The translations under genes and the position numbers were made by a program. Shown piece after piece: positions 51,851 through 60,946 of a stretch of 64,000 nt of DNA. The notes below the pieces were generated by a model. The model was not told the origin of the DNA, did no database searches, and saw nothing but the letters and a program-made list of their open reading frames with translations. This DNA comes from Paenibacillus hunanensis. GTDB taxonomy: Bacteria; Bacillota; Bacilli; Paenibacillales; Paenibacillaceae. Location: assembly GCF_014645615.1 (NCBI RefSeq), contig NZ_BMMB01000007.1:186001-250000 (forward strand), written 5' to 3'. How positions within the stretch are numbered: position 1 is the stretch's first letter; each line of letters opens with the position of its first letter.

Positions 51851-53443
51851 GTGAATGAAAGAATCCTCCAGTACAGAGATAAACTCGTGCAATACTGGAA
51901 AAACTTTAACAGGAATCAAAAAATTCTACTATTTTCAACACTAGCGTTTATTATTCTTGCAATCGTAGTGTTGACCATTCAGTTTACCAAGACTGAATAT
52001 GAGGTTGCATTCCAAAACCTGGATGCGACTGATTCTGCGGCGGTCATGCAATACTTGGATGGACAAGGTATCACTTACCAGTTAAGCCAGGATGGAACAA
52101 CGATCTCTGTTCCAACTGAAAGTGCAGCAAAAGCAAAAGTTGCTGTAGGCTCTCAGGGGCTGATCCAAAATGGATCAATTGGTTTCAGCGAATTCAATAC
52201 CAGTTCATCTGCAATCGGGATGACAGATAATGAATTCAATGTGAAGTACAGAAATGCATTGAACGGTGAAGTTTCGCAGCTGCTTCGTAATATGAATGGC
52301 GTGCAAAACGCAAAGGTACTCATTAACCTGCCACAGGAAAGCCTGTTTGCAACAGATGAGAATCAAGATACAGCAAGCGCTTCTGTCGTAATCCAGTTTA
52401 AACCAGGCTTCCGTGCTTCACAGGAAGCGATTGATGGATACTTCAATCTTATTCATACCGCGGTGCCTCGTCTTCCTATTGATAACATCACGATTACGGA
52501 CGGAACAGATGGAAGCGAGCTAGTGGCTACAGTGAAAGGCGGCGGTTCAGGTAATCTGATCGGCGCCGTGCAAGACAATATGGCATTACAGAAAAAGTAC
52601 GAATCCGATGTTGAAAACAATGTAAGACAATTTCTGTCTCGCTTGCTAGGTCCTGATAAAGTTAATGTGCTTGTAACCTCTACATTGAATTTTGATCAAC
52701 GTACAACGAAGGAAGATCGCGTTGAACCGGTTGATACAGAGAACATGCAAGGCATTGCTATCAGTGCCCAGAAAATTCAAGAATCGTACACAGGTACATC
52801 AAGTCCTGATAGTGGTACAGCAGGAACAGGTTCTACTGACACACCGACTTATCCTGGAGGCTCCTCCAGTGGCAATACATCATCTGAGAAATCACAGAGC
52901 ACAATCAACTATGAAGTTAATCGGATTCATAATGAGATCGCAGCCAGTCCTTATCATGTACAGGATTTGAGCATTAACGTATTGATCGATCCGAATCCAG
53001 CTCTGTCTACTGCACAGCAAACGACACTGAATAATCAGATTCAAACGATGCTTCAAAACCTTGTTAGAACATCTCTTGCAGAAAATGGTATTGATTATAC
53101 GGCTGCAAATGCACTGCAAAATAAAGTTTCCGTTGTATCCCAGCCATTTGTAACCGACGATGGTAGCAACACTGGCTTCCTTGCTTCTAACTGGCAGTGG
53201 ATTGCTGGCGTAGCCGCTGCACTCGTTATCGGTATCATTGCACTTGTTATGTACCGTCGTCGCAAGCAACAAGCCGAAGAAATGGAAGAAGATATTATGC
53301 TTCCGCCAGTTACAGAATTGCCTTCAATTAGTTTGGAAAACTTGACCAATGACAGTCAGGTACGTAAACAGCTTGAATCGCTGGCGAAAAAGAAACCAGA
53401 CGAATTCGTCAATCTGCTGCGTACATGGCTTGCTGATGAATAA
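51851..53443 (+). CDS. fliF: flagellar MS-ring protein FliF
   Basis: A 530-residue ring-forming membrane protein and the base of the flagellum. The first membrane segment is near residues 24-45 and the second near 438-458. Ring-building motifs lie in between (A-K-V-L-I-N-L-P, and D-N-I-T-I-T-D). A Thr/Ser/Gly-rich loop at about 310-345 is typical of the beta-collar insert. The C-terminal cytoplasmic tail, ending V-N-L-L-R-T-W-L-A-D-E, binds FliG. Start is GTG 51851 after GTGGGGTGGC. Confidence 0.96.
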   Translation: MNERILQYRDKLVQYWKNFNRNQKILLFSTLAFIILAIVVLTIQFTKTEYEVAFQNLDATDSAAVMQYLDGQGITYQLSQDGTTISVPTESAAKAKVAVGSQGLIQNGSIGFSEFNTSSSAIGMTDNEFNVKYRNALNGEVSQLLRNMNGVQNAKVLINLPQESLFATDENQDTASASVVIQFKPGFRASQEAIDGYFNLIHTAVPRLPIDNITITDGTDGSELVATVKGGGSGNLIGAVQDNMALQKKYESDVENNVRQFLSRLLGPDKVNVLVTSTLNFDQRTTKEDRVEPVDTENMQGIAISAQKIQESYTGTSSPDSGTAGTGSTDTPTYPGGSSSGNTSSEKSQSTINYEVNRIHNEIAASPYHVQDLSINVLIDPNPALSTAQQTTLNNQIQTMLQNLVRTSLAENGIDYTAANALQNKVSVVSQPFVTDDGSNTGFLASNWQWIAGVAAALVIGIIALVMYRRRKQQAEEMEEDIMLPPVTELPSISLENLTNDSQVRKQLESLAKKKPDEFVNLLRTWLADE

Positions 53444-53456
53444 GAGGTGAATACGT

Positions 53457-54467
53457 TTGGCAAAGGGAGCTGTACTGAACGGACGTCAAAAAGCGGCCAT
53501 CCTGTTAATCTCACTCGGCCCTGAAGTATCTGCACAGATTTTCAAGCATTTGCGCGATGAAGAAATCGAGCAGCTTACTTTGGAAATCGCCAACGTGCGT
53601 AAGGTAGATAGCTCTGAGAAAGACTCCGTCGTTTCCGAGTTTCATCAGATTTGTCTGGCGCAGGAATATATTTCGCAAGGCGGTATTAACTACGCTAAAG
53701 AAATTTTGGAAAAGGCGCTGGGCGAATCGAAAGCAATGGAAGTGATTAATCGTCTGACAGCAACATTGCAGGTTAGACCATTTGACTTCGCACGCAAGGC
53801 TGATCCAAGTCAAATTTTAAACTTTATCCAAAATGAAAACCCGCAAACAATCGCGCTTGTTCTGTCTTACTTACAGTTTGAACAGGCAGCGGTCATTCTA
53901 TCCTCTCTGCCACAGGAAAAGCAGGCAGAGGTAGCACGTCGAGTTGCTGTAATGGATAGCACCTCACCAGAGATTATTGCTCAGGTAGAGCGTGTACTGG
54001 AACAGAAGCTTTCTTCAACCGTAACGCAGGATTACACAAATGCTGGCGGTATCGAATCGATCGTTCAAATTTTGAACGGTGTCGATCGCGGAACCGAGCG
54101 TACAATTCTGGATTCCCTGGAAATTCAGGATCCGGAGCTGGCAGAGGAAATCAAAAAGCGGATGTTCGTATTCGAGGATATCGTCAATATCGACAATCGT
54201 TCGATTCAGCGTATTATCCGCGATGTGGAAAACGCCGATTTGCAGCTTGCACTCAAAGTGGCAAGCGAAGACGTACGCGAAGCTGTATTTACGAATATGT
54301 CCAAGCGTATGGCGGATACATTCAAAGAAGAAATGGAATTTATGGGACCTGTACGGCTTAAAGATGTCGAAGAGGCTCAAAGCCGTATCGTAGGCATCAT
54401 CCGCAGACTCGAAGAATCCGGAGAGATCATCATAGCACGTGGCGGAGGAGATGATATCATTGTCTAA
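53457..54467 (+). CDS. fliG: flagellar motor switch protein FliG
   Basis: A 336-residue C-ring protein that couples ion flow through MotA to rotation. It has the armadillo-type middle domain with the E-N-P-Q-T-I-A-L-V-L-S motif near residues 123-133. The C-terminal torque helix contains the charged residues in F-E-D-I and I-I-R-D-V-E, then I-R-R-L-E-E-S-G-E-I. It starts with TTG 53457 after AAGAGGTGAATACG and overlaps the start of fliH. Confidence 0.96.
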   Translation: MAKGAVLNGRQKAAILLISLGPEVSAQIFKHLRDEEIEQLTLEIANVRKVDSSEKDSVVSEFHQICLAQEYISQGGINYAKEILEKALGESKAMEVINRLTATLQVRPFDFARKADPSQILNFIQNENPQTIALVLSYLQFEQAAVILSSLPQEKQAEVARRVAVMDSTSPEIIAQVERVLEQKLSSTVTQDYTNAGGIESIVQILNGVDRGTERTILDSLEIQDPELAEEIKKRMFVFEDIVNIDNRSIQRIIRDVENADLQLALKVASEDVREAVFTNMSKRMADTFKEEMEFMGPVRLKDVEEAQSRIVGIIRRLEESGEIIIARGGGDDIIV

Positions 54468-55311
54468 TTTGATAAAATCATCCCAGTACATTCCGGTCGA
54501 AATTTTAAAAAAGCTGGATCTTGGCAAGGAATATTTCAAAGCGACCGATCTGGGAGCAACGTCCGAGCACATCCCGCATATCGTATATGATCAACCAAGA
54601 GTTGATGAGCAAACGGTTTTATTGAAGGAACAGATGCTTGCTGATGCGAAGGATTTCGCTGAGCGACAAGTACGCGAGGCAGCCGAGGAGGCTGAACGGA
54701 TTCTGCAAAATGCGCAGGAAATGATCAGCACCTGGTGGCAGGAACGCCGTGAGCAGGACGAGCATCTGGTGGAAGCCGTTAAGGCAGAAGCGTTTCAAGA
54801 AGGCTTTGAAGAAGGAAGAATGCGTGCTGAGCAAGAGATGCAAGAGCGTATTCAGGAAATGATGGAAGAAGCACAAACGGTTCTGACACAGGCATATGAA
54901 GCGAAGGAGCAGATTATACAGGAGGCAGAGCCGTTTTTGGTAGATTTAAGCTGTGGAATCGCTGAAAAGGTCATTGATAAGGAGCTTGGTGAGCAGCCAG
55001 AGCTAGTAATGACACTGATCAAGAAAACGCTTCTGCGTAAACGTGAGCAAGGCGTGATCACACTATGTGTTAGCCCTTCACAATTCGATTTTGTACATGC
55101 AGCGCGTGAAGAGCTGGTACTGTCGATTGACTCGCAGGCAGAGTTGCAAATTTTGCCTGACGCTACTGTACGCGATCGCGGCTGCGTAATCCGCTCTGCC
55201 TTTGGTAGTGTGGATGCACGAGTCGATACACAACTGGCTGAATTGAAAAAAGAGCTGCTACGTGTAGCACTTCACGATGAAGAGCGGGGGAATGGCAATG
55301 CAGGAGCTTAA
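54460..55311 (+). CDS. fliH: flagellar assembly protein FliH
   Basis: A 283-residue regulator of the export ATPase FliI. The middle is a long Glu/Gln/Ala-rich coiled coil with G-x-x-x-E-G repeats (F-Q-E-G-F-E-E-G-R). The C-terminal domain resembles the V-ATPase E subunit. The start is uncertain: GTG 54439 and ATG 54451 are too near or upstream of GGAGGAG (54444-54450), so TTG 54460, nine bases away and giving M-S-N-L-I-K-S-S, is preferred. It overlaps fliG by eight bases and fliI by fourteen. Confidence 0.92.
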   Translation: MSNLIKSSQYIPVEILKKLDLGKEYFKATDLGATSEHIPHIVYDQPRVDEQTVLLKEQMLADAKDFAERQVREAAEEAERILQNAQEMISTWWQERREQDEHLVEAVKAEAFQEGFEEGRMRAEQEMQERIQEMMEEAQTVLTQAYEAKEQIIQEAEPFLVDLSCGIAEKVIDKELGEQPELVMTLIKKTLLRKREQGVITLCVSPSQFDFVHAAREELVLSIDSQAELQILPDATVRDRGCVIRSAFGSVDARVDTQLAELKKELLRVALHDEERGNGNAGA

Positions 55312-56617
55312 TGCAGGCCGTTATCTGGATTATCTGAAGCAGCTGGACCCGGTACGAATCAACGGTAAAGTTACACAGGTTATCGGCTTGATGGTGGAGT
55401 CCGAAGGACCGGATGCGAGTATCGGAGACGTTTGCTACATTTATCCGACCAAAGGATTCGATCCACTACGAGCTGAGGTTGTTGGCTTCCGTGATAATAA
55501 AGTACTGCTGATGCCGCTCGGTGAGCTGCAATCGATTGGACCTGGCTGTGATGTTGTTGGAACAGGTAAACCACTCACCGTACAGGTAGGGTCGGAATTG
55601 CTTGGAAAGGTACTGGATGGTTTAGGACAGCCGCTGGATGGCTCCTTGCTACCTGCGCGGATGACGCATTATTCCACCTTTAACTCACCACCAAATCCAA
55701 TGACCAGACCGCGTGTGCAGGATCCAATGAGTGTGGGTGTACGAGCTATCGATGGATTGCTAACGATTGGTAAAGGGCAACGTGTCGGTATTTTCGCCGG
55801 TTCCGGTGTTGGTAAAAGTACGTTGATGGGCATGATTGCCCGTAACACCGAAGCCGATGTCAACGTGATCGCCCTGATTGGGGAACGGGGACGCGAAGTA
55901 CGGGACTTTATCGAACGTGATCTCGGTCCTGAAGGATTACAGCGTTCCGTCGTTATCGTAGCTACATCTGATCAACCCGCCTTGATTCGCATCAAGGGAG
56001 CATTGATTGCAACGACGATTGCTGAATATTTTCGCGATCGTGGCATGAATGTGATGTTCATGATGGACTCGGTTACCCGCTATGCGATGGCACAGCGTGA
56101 GGTCGGACTTGCGATTGGCGAGCCGCCAGCGATGAGAGGGTATACACCTTCCGTATTTGCTGGATTACCTAAGCTGCTTGAACGGGCAGGTACTGGACCA
56201 GCAGGATCAATTACAGCTTTTTATACCGTACTCGTTGACGGTGATGATATGAATGAACCGATTGCGGATGCGGTACGGGGGATATTAGACGGTCACATCG
56301 TACTCAATCGTTCCATTGCAAACAAAGGACAATTTCCAGCCATCGATGTACTGGCAAGCATTAGCCGGGTGATGAAGGACATTGTCACAGAAGACCAGAA
56401 CGATGCAGCCAACAATATGAAGCGTCTGATGTCCGTGTACAAGGAGTCAGAGGATTTGATTAATATCGGTGCTTACCAGCAAGGGTCAAGCCCAGACATT
56501 GACGAAGCCATCTCGCGAATCAGAGATGTGTGGAACTTTACAAGACAGAAAGTAGATGAAAAGACAACGCTACATGATGCGCAAGAGCAGATGATTTTCG
56601 AATTTGCGAGGAGCTGA
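55298..56617 (+). CDS. fliI: flagellum-specific ATP synthase FliI
   Basis: A 439-residue hexameric ATPase that energises flagellar protein export. Walker A G-I-F-A-G-S-G-V-G-K-S-T is near residue 165. V-I-A-L-I-G-E-R-G-R-E-V follows, and Walker B is in V-M-F-M-M-D-S-V-T-R. Of the starts 55277, 55292 and 55298, the last has the best spacing from GCGGGGGA and gives M-Q-E-L-N-A-G-R-Y. It overlaps the fliH end, showing coupling. Confidence 0.95.
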   Translation: MQELNAGRYLDYLKQLDPVRINGKVTQVIGLMVESEGPDASIGDVCYIYPTKGFDPLRAEVVGFRDNKVLLMPLGELQSIGPGCDVVGTGKPLTVQVGSELLGKVLDGLGQPLDGSLLPARMTHYSTFNSPPNPMTRPRVQDPMSVGVRAIDGLLTIGKGQRVGIFAGSGVGKSTLMGMIARNTEADVNVIALIGERGREVRDFIERDLGPEGLQRSVVIVATSDQPALIRIKGALIATTIAEYFRDRGMNVMFMMDSVTRYAMAQREVGLAIGEPPAMRGYTPSVFAGLPKLLERAGTGPAGSITAFYTVLVDGDDMNEPIADAVRGILDGHIVLNRSIANKGQFPAIDVLASISRVMKDIVTEDQNDAANNMKRLMSVYKESEDLINIGAYQQGSSPDIDEAISRIRDVWNFTRQKVDEKTTLHDAQEQMIFEFARS

Positions 56618-56623
56618 TGAATA

Positions 56624-57067
56624 ATGAATTTCCAGTATAACTTCCAAAAAGTTGTCGATATTAAATCAAGCGCAAAAAACCAGGCAGAGTGGCTGCTGTC
56701 CTCCGCACTGGGTGAGCTGCAAGCTGAAGAACAATCCCTCGATCAGTTACTGGAAGATCAGAACCGAACGCTGGAAGCGATCAATCAGGCTACCGAACAA
56801 TCTGCACCTGCTATGGAATTGCAAAATCTTCAGCGTTACGTTGTTTATCTGGATCAAGCAATTGCTAGAAAGATCGCTGATGTACGTAAAGCTCAATTAA
56901 ATGTAGATCATAAAAAGCTTCATTTAACTGAGAAAATGGTCGATGAAAAGGTATGGCTTCAAGCGAAGGATAAAGCAAAAGCCAAATTCATGCATGAGTA
57001 CATGCTTCGCGAGCAAAACGCGCTGGATGAGATGGCAACCGTTCGATTTGCGATGCAGTCGAGATAA
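56624..57067 (+). CDS. fliJ: flagellar export protein FliJ
   Basis: A 147-residue coiled-coil protein, the stalk that links FliI to the export gate and helps recycle chaperones. It begins F-Q-Y-N-F-Q-K-V-V-D-I-K-S, the usual FliJ start. The rest is a helical hairpin rich in Gln, Glu, Leu and Lys. It begins seven bases after fliI. Confidence 0.93.
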   Translation: MNFQYNFQKVVDIKSSAKNQAEWLLSSALGELQAEEQSLDQLLEDQNRTLEAINQATEQSAPAMELQNLQRYVVYLDQAIARKIADVRKAQLNVDHKKLHLTEKMVDEKVWLQAKDKAKAKFMHEYMLREQNALDEMATVRFAMQSR

Positions 57068-57164
57068 ATTCCCGGACTGTGATGGAGTGCCTAATTATAC
57101 AGTAGGAAGTATTTCCTGATTAGGAACGATCACAGTCAAGCATGCGGGCTCAAGGAGGTTCACC

Positions 57165-58148
57165 GTGGCGAAGAAAACCATGGAGTTGGAAGTGGAAAAG
57201 GAAGGCGGAGGTCTTGGAAGATTTCTCGTGATTGCCACTCCCATTCTTTTCACATTAGTATTGGTCGGTGCGATTATCATGCTATTTAATGTTAATTTGC
57301 GTAATACGATGTTCAGTACACTTGATAAAATTCCTGTAGTGAAAAATTTCGTACCATCTGCCGATAATAGTAGTAGTTCGAATCCAGCAACGAATCAAGC
57401 GCAAAGTACAGCCGCTACCGTTGACCAGCTCAAGCAGCAATTGAGCGATGCACAACAGAAAAATTCAGATCAAGCTACGCAGATCAAAACATTGCAGGAT
57501 CAACTGAATACACAATCCGGTGCCAGTGGTACAAACGGTACTAGCACAACAGGAAGTAACACAACGGGTACAACGGCAAGTGGCGCTGGTACAACAGGAA
57601 GTGGAACAACTGGAACAACCAGCGGAACGAGTACAACAGGTACCCCTACAGTTCAGACGGAACAGGACAAACAACTGAAATTGTTGGCGAATGTATACTC
57701 AGACATGAGCTCCTCGAAAGCAGCATCGATCATGCAAAACATGACAACAGATGAACAGGTGCTCATATTCAGTAAAATGAATGCTGAAAGTCAAGCAGGC
57801 ATTTTGCAGAAAATGGACCCGAAGGTAGCTGCCGAAACTTCATTAGCGCTTAAAAATGCTACCGCAGCAAGCCTTGCAGCATTACAGACGAAAACAGCAG
57901 GCGCTCAAAATACAGCACCTACAACGAGCACCAAGCTGGATTCGCAAGCGATGGCACAAACCTTTACCACGATGCCAGCGTCTAGTGCAGCAAGCCTTTT
58001 ACTTCAAACATCTAAAACAAGCCAGACCAAAGCGCTTCAAATATTGAATAACCTCGATGATTCAACTAGAGCAGGCATTCTGTCAGCAATGTCTACACAG
58101 GATCCCGCAGCAACAGCCCAGATTGTGACTCGTTTAATGGGCAATTAA
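57165..58148 (+). CDS. ylxF: YlxF family flagellar operon membrane protein (MotE/MgtE-N-like)
   Basis: A 327-residue protein with one membrane segment at about 19-43, a short coiled coil (about 88-115), and a Thr/Gly/Ser-rich linker (about 118-165). A C-terminal helical domain follows with S-M-Q-N and I-F-S-K-M-N-A-E-S-Q-A-G-I-L-Q-K-M-D-P-K-V-A-A, resembling the MgtE N-terminal/MotE fold. The usual place between fliJ and fliK identifies it as YlxF. MotE-type proteins chaperone the stator in other bacteria; the role here is not known. Start GTG 57165 follows CAAGGAGGTTCACC. Confidence 0.87.
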   Translation: MAKKTMELEVEKEGGGLGRFLVIATPILFTLVLVGAIIMLFNVNLRNTMFSTLDKIPVVKNFVPSADNSSSSNPATNQAQSTAATVDQLKQQLSDAQQKNSDQATQIKTLQDQLNTQSGASGTNGTSTTGSNTTGTTASGAGTTGSGTTGTTSGTSTTGTPTVQTEQDKQLKLLANVYSDMSSSKAASIMQNMTTDEQVLIFSKMNAESQAGILQKMDPKVAAETSLALKNATAASLAALQTKTAGAQNTAPTTSTKLDSQAMAQTFTTMPASSAASLLLQTSKTSQTKALQILNNLDDSTRAGILSAMSTQDPAATAQIVTRLMGN

Positions 58149-58246
58149 TTCAATGGGGTGATCGGAATTATTTCCTACTCTTACCAGAATCGCAATACTC
58201 AGGAACTCCTTCTCATACAATTTTTGCTTCAAGGAGGTGATAATAA

Positions 58247-59647
58247 ATGAGTATGATACTTCAAACTAATTCGAGCTCGACTCCAGTGGCAAAATTGATG
58301 GGTGGGACGGGTACCGCAAGTACCGGAAGCACAGGCACAGGTTTTACGCAGACGCTAACGTATGCAATGAATGGTACAGGCGCTTCAGCAGGTGCAGCTG
58401 GAACAGAAGGACAAGCAATGGCAGGACTTATGGGTAGTGCCGCATCCTTACTGGAAATGCTGCAAGCATTAATGTCGGGTGACAAGGAGGTTAGTGGCGA
58501 AAGCCAGCGTGATGAGAAAGTTCAAAAAGTGGACAAGCTACTCGATGATCTGCTGAAAAAGCTACAGGACATGGATGCTTCCATTATGAATGATCCAACA
58601 CTCGTACAAGCATTGCAATCCTGGCTCGTTCAAGTACAGCAAGTGCTAGGTGGTAGTCATAATCCTACGGATACGCAGGGACGCTCCACAGATGGTTCTC
58701 AGCCGGCTTTAACCGCATCCTTACCTGCACTGGCACAGCATGCAGACACCCTTCGTTTTGCTGTCGCAGATGCAGTATCACAGGTTGTAGAGAAGCTACA
58801 AGCGATCCAGACAGGGAATGGGCAGCCTGATCCTAAGCTAGAACAGCTAATGAACAATCTGCAAAACATTTTACAAAAAGCAGGTGGAGAAGGGGCATCG
58901 ACCTCCTCTGGTAATGATCAAGGTAATCAGCAAGGCAATAGTCCTGCACAGATCATTGTACAGAGTGATGCGAAGTCAGCAGAGGCCGCAGCAACTCCTG
59001 CTACTGCTACACAGGAAGCGTCAGTGAGTACAGCAGATAATCAGCCGCCAACCGGCGTAGTTACAGCTGGACAGCTGGCAATGCGAGCGCAGGCTACTTC
59101 ATTAACACCAGCGCAACCGCAAGCTCCAGTCGCAACAATTCCGATGCAAAACTTCTCAGGCGAGATGAGTAAGTTCATCGTTAGCAAATTCGATATCCAC
59201 CAGCTGGGCGGCTTGTCCGAAGCACGAATCATTCTGAATCCAGAACACCTGGGTCAGGTTGATGTAAAAATCTCCATTCAGGATGGACAGCTTCTGGCAC
59301 AATTTATTACAGAAAAGCACGGTGCGAAAGATGCACTGGAGCAGCAAATGGCTCAGCTTCGTACCGCACTACAGGCTCAAGGTCTTCAAGTCGATAAGCT
59401 TGAGGTCGCTCAAAGCTCTGGCGCATTCTCCGATATGTATCACGGTGGGCAAGGGTTTGAATCCAATGCAGGACAACAGCAATCGGGTCGTCGTTCCAAA
59501 TCAAAGGATGAGCAATCCGATGATGCAATGTTAACGGCTGAGATTGGTGGGGAACTGAAGGAATGGCGTGATGAGCAGCGTACAACAGGAGTTACAGGCG
59601 CCGCAAATATGCTGAATTATGGTAGTACGTATGTAGCTAAGGCTTAA
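58247..59647 (+). CDS. fliK: flagellar hook-length control protein FliK
   Basis: A 466-residue secreted ruler and export switch. The N-terminal and middle parts are Gly/Ala/Gln/Ser-rich and probably disordered. The conserved C-terminal Flg_hook domain (about 300-390) includes L-G-G-L-S-E-A-R-I-I-L-N-P-E-H-L-G-Q-V-D-V-K-I and L-R-T-A-L-Q-A-Q-G-L-Q-V-D-K-L. ATG 58247 follows AAGGAGGTGATAAT. A second FliK-like protein is encoded at 18182. Confidence 0.93.
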   Translation: MSMILQTNSSSTPVAKLMGGTGTASTGSTGTGFTQTLTYAMNGTGASAGAAGTEGQAMAGLMGSAASLLEMLQALMSGDKEVSGESQRDEKVQKVDKLLDDLLKKLQDMDASIMNDPTLVQALQSWLVQVQQVLGGSHNPTDTQGRSTDGSQPALTASLPALAQHADTLRFAVADAVSQVVEKLQAIQTGNGQPDPKLEQLMNNLQNILQKAGGEGASTSSGNDQGNQQGNSPAQIIVQSDAKSAEAAATPATATQEASVSTADNQPPTGVVTAGQLAMRAQATSLTPAQPQAPVATIPMQNFSGEMSKFIVSKFDIHQLGGLSEARIILNPEHLGQVDVKISIQDGQLLAQFITEKHGAKDALEQQMAQLRTALQAQGLQVDKLEVAQSSGAFSDMYHGGQGFESNAGQQQSGRRSKSKDEQSDDAMLTAEIGGELKEWRDEQRTTGVTGAANMLNYGSTYVAKA

Positions 59648-59668
59648 TTCGGATGGAGGTGAAATCAA

Positions 59669-60475
59669 TTGCCAGACTTAATTTCAACATCTAATACGTG
59701 GCCCAACTATTCTACAAGTAATGTGCAGGCTGCAGCGGCTACAAAGAAAAAGGATCTTGGTAAAGACCAGTTCCTGTCGATCCTCGTCGCACAGCTGAAA
59801 AATCAGGACCCTACGTCTCCGATGGATAATGCACAGTTCGTAGCTCAGATGGCTCAGTTCTCCTCGGTAGAGCAGTTGATTAGTATTAACGAAAAAATGG
59901 ATAAAATGCAGGGCTCGATGGACACATCGCTCGGTGGTGCATCTGAATTGATCGGCAAGAAAATCACATGGCTGAACGAAAAGACCGATGCAAAAACGGG
60001 AGCTACTACATCAACGTATGAATCCGGTACAGCTGAATCGATCATTTTGAAAGATAAAGTGCTGTACGCGCAAGTCGGCGAGGATGCAATCCCACTTTCT
60101 CTAGTGACGAAGGTAGAACCAGCTACAGCAAGTGCCGCAGCTACATCTACCAGTGAAACATCGGCCACAAGTACAACTCCAGCTACAACAACGCCGACAA
60201 CAAGTACAACGACTACACCGGCTGAATCAACAGCAACACCAACGACAGGCAGTACTACAACACCAGCGGCTACCGAAACAAAGGCTTCAGATGCTACAGC
60301 TACACCAACAACAGAAGCAAGCACATCCAATGATGCAGCAAGCTCAAGTACAGCCGCTCCTGCTGCAACAGCTACAGGCAGCAAAACACCAGCTGAAACG
60401 AACACCAGCTCAGACAGCTCCACAGCTACAAATGATTCCAGTACAGCTTCGGCTGCCGGGGAGAATGCATCATGA
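59669..60475 (+). CDS. flgD: flagellar hook assembly protein FlgD with extended tail
   Basis: A 268-residue hook cap protein. The FlgD core is G-K-D-Q-F-L-S-I-L-V-A-Q-L-K-N-Q-D-P-T-S-P-M-D-N near residues 30-53, then F-V-A-Q-M-A-Q-F-S-S-V-E-Q. B. subtilis FlgD is close to 140 residues. Here residues from about 155 onward are a Thr/Ala/Ser low-complexity tail of about 110 residues. It starts with TTG 59669 after GGAGGTGAAATCAA. It overlaps the next gene by four bases. Confidence 0.93.
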   Translation: MPDLISTSNTWPNYSTSNVQAAAATKKKDLGKDQFLSILVAQLKNQDPTSPMDNAQFVAQMAQFSSVEQLISINEKMDKMQGSMDTSLGGASELIGKKITWLNEKTDAKTGATTSTYESGTAESIILKDKVLYAQVGEDAIPLSLVTKVEPATASAAATSTSETSATSTTPATTTPTTSTTTTPAESTATPTTGSTTTPAATETKASDATATPTTEASTSNDAASSSTAAPAATATGSKTPAETNTSSDSSTATNDSSTASAAGENAS

Positions 60476-60852
60476 ATGGCCCGATTCAAGTAGGCCAGCT
60501 TTATCCTTCCAAGCTGAATTCAAGCTTGCTCGGACGGCCTAATAACCAGGCTACAGCCGGACAGGGCAATGAATTTAAAGCCATTCTTGATCAAAATTTA
60601 CTGAAGTTTAGCAATCATGCTTCCAAGCGTCTGGAGCAAAGAGGAATCCAATTTAGTACCGAGCAAATGACTAGTCTGAATCAAGCGATTGATAAGGCAG
60701 CCGCCAAAGGTTCTAAAGATTCATTGATCCTGATGCAAAACAATGTCGCTTTGATCGTTAACGTACCCAACAGGACCGTCGTGACCGCCATGGATGGCAA
60801 CTCGATGAAGGACAATGTATTTACGCAAATAGACAGTGCCGTCATTCTTTGA
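60472..60852 (+). CDS. flagellar operon protein, TIGR02530 type
   Basis: A 126-residue protein normally encoded between flgD and flgE in Bacillales. It has the family features N-H-A-S-K-R-L-E-Q-R-G-I-Q-F and I-L-M-Q-N-N-V-A-L-I-V-N-V-P-N-R-T-V-V-T-A-M-D. Its role is not established; a chaperone or hook-assembly accessory function is commonly supposed. The ATG overlaps the flgD stop (ATGA). Two residues before its end the sequence reads D-S-A-V-I-L. Confidence 0.88.
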   Translation: MNGPIQVGQLYPSKLNSSLLGRPNNQATAGQGNEFKAILDQNLLKFSNHASKRLEQRGIQFSTEQMTSLNQAIDKAAAKGSKDSLILMQNNVALIVNVPNRTVVTAMDGNSMKDNVFTQIDSAVIL

Positions 60853-60946
60853 TTACTGGCCGGACCTGAAACGGGAAGCCAGCGAACTGCCGACCGACTG
60901 AAGCAGTTCAATCTATAATTATGCATCCATTAGGAGGAAATTATTC

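Noticed and set aside
59854..60489. A 211-codon Val/Ala-rich minus-strand frame opposite flgD
   Set aside because: It arises from the ACA/GCA-rich low-complexity tail of FlgD read backwards and has no start signals.
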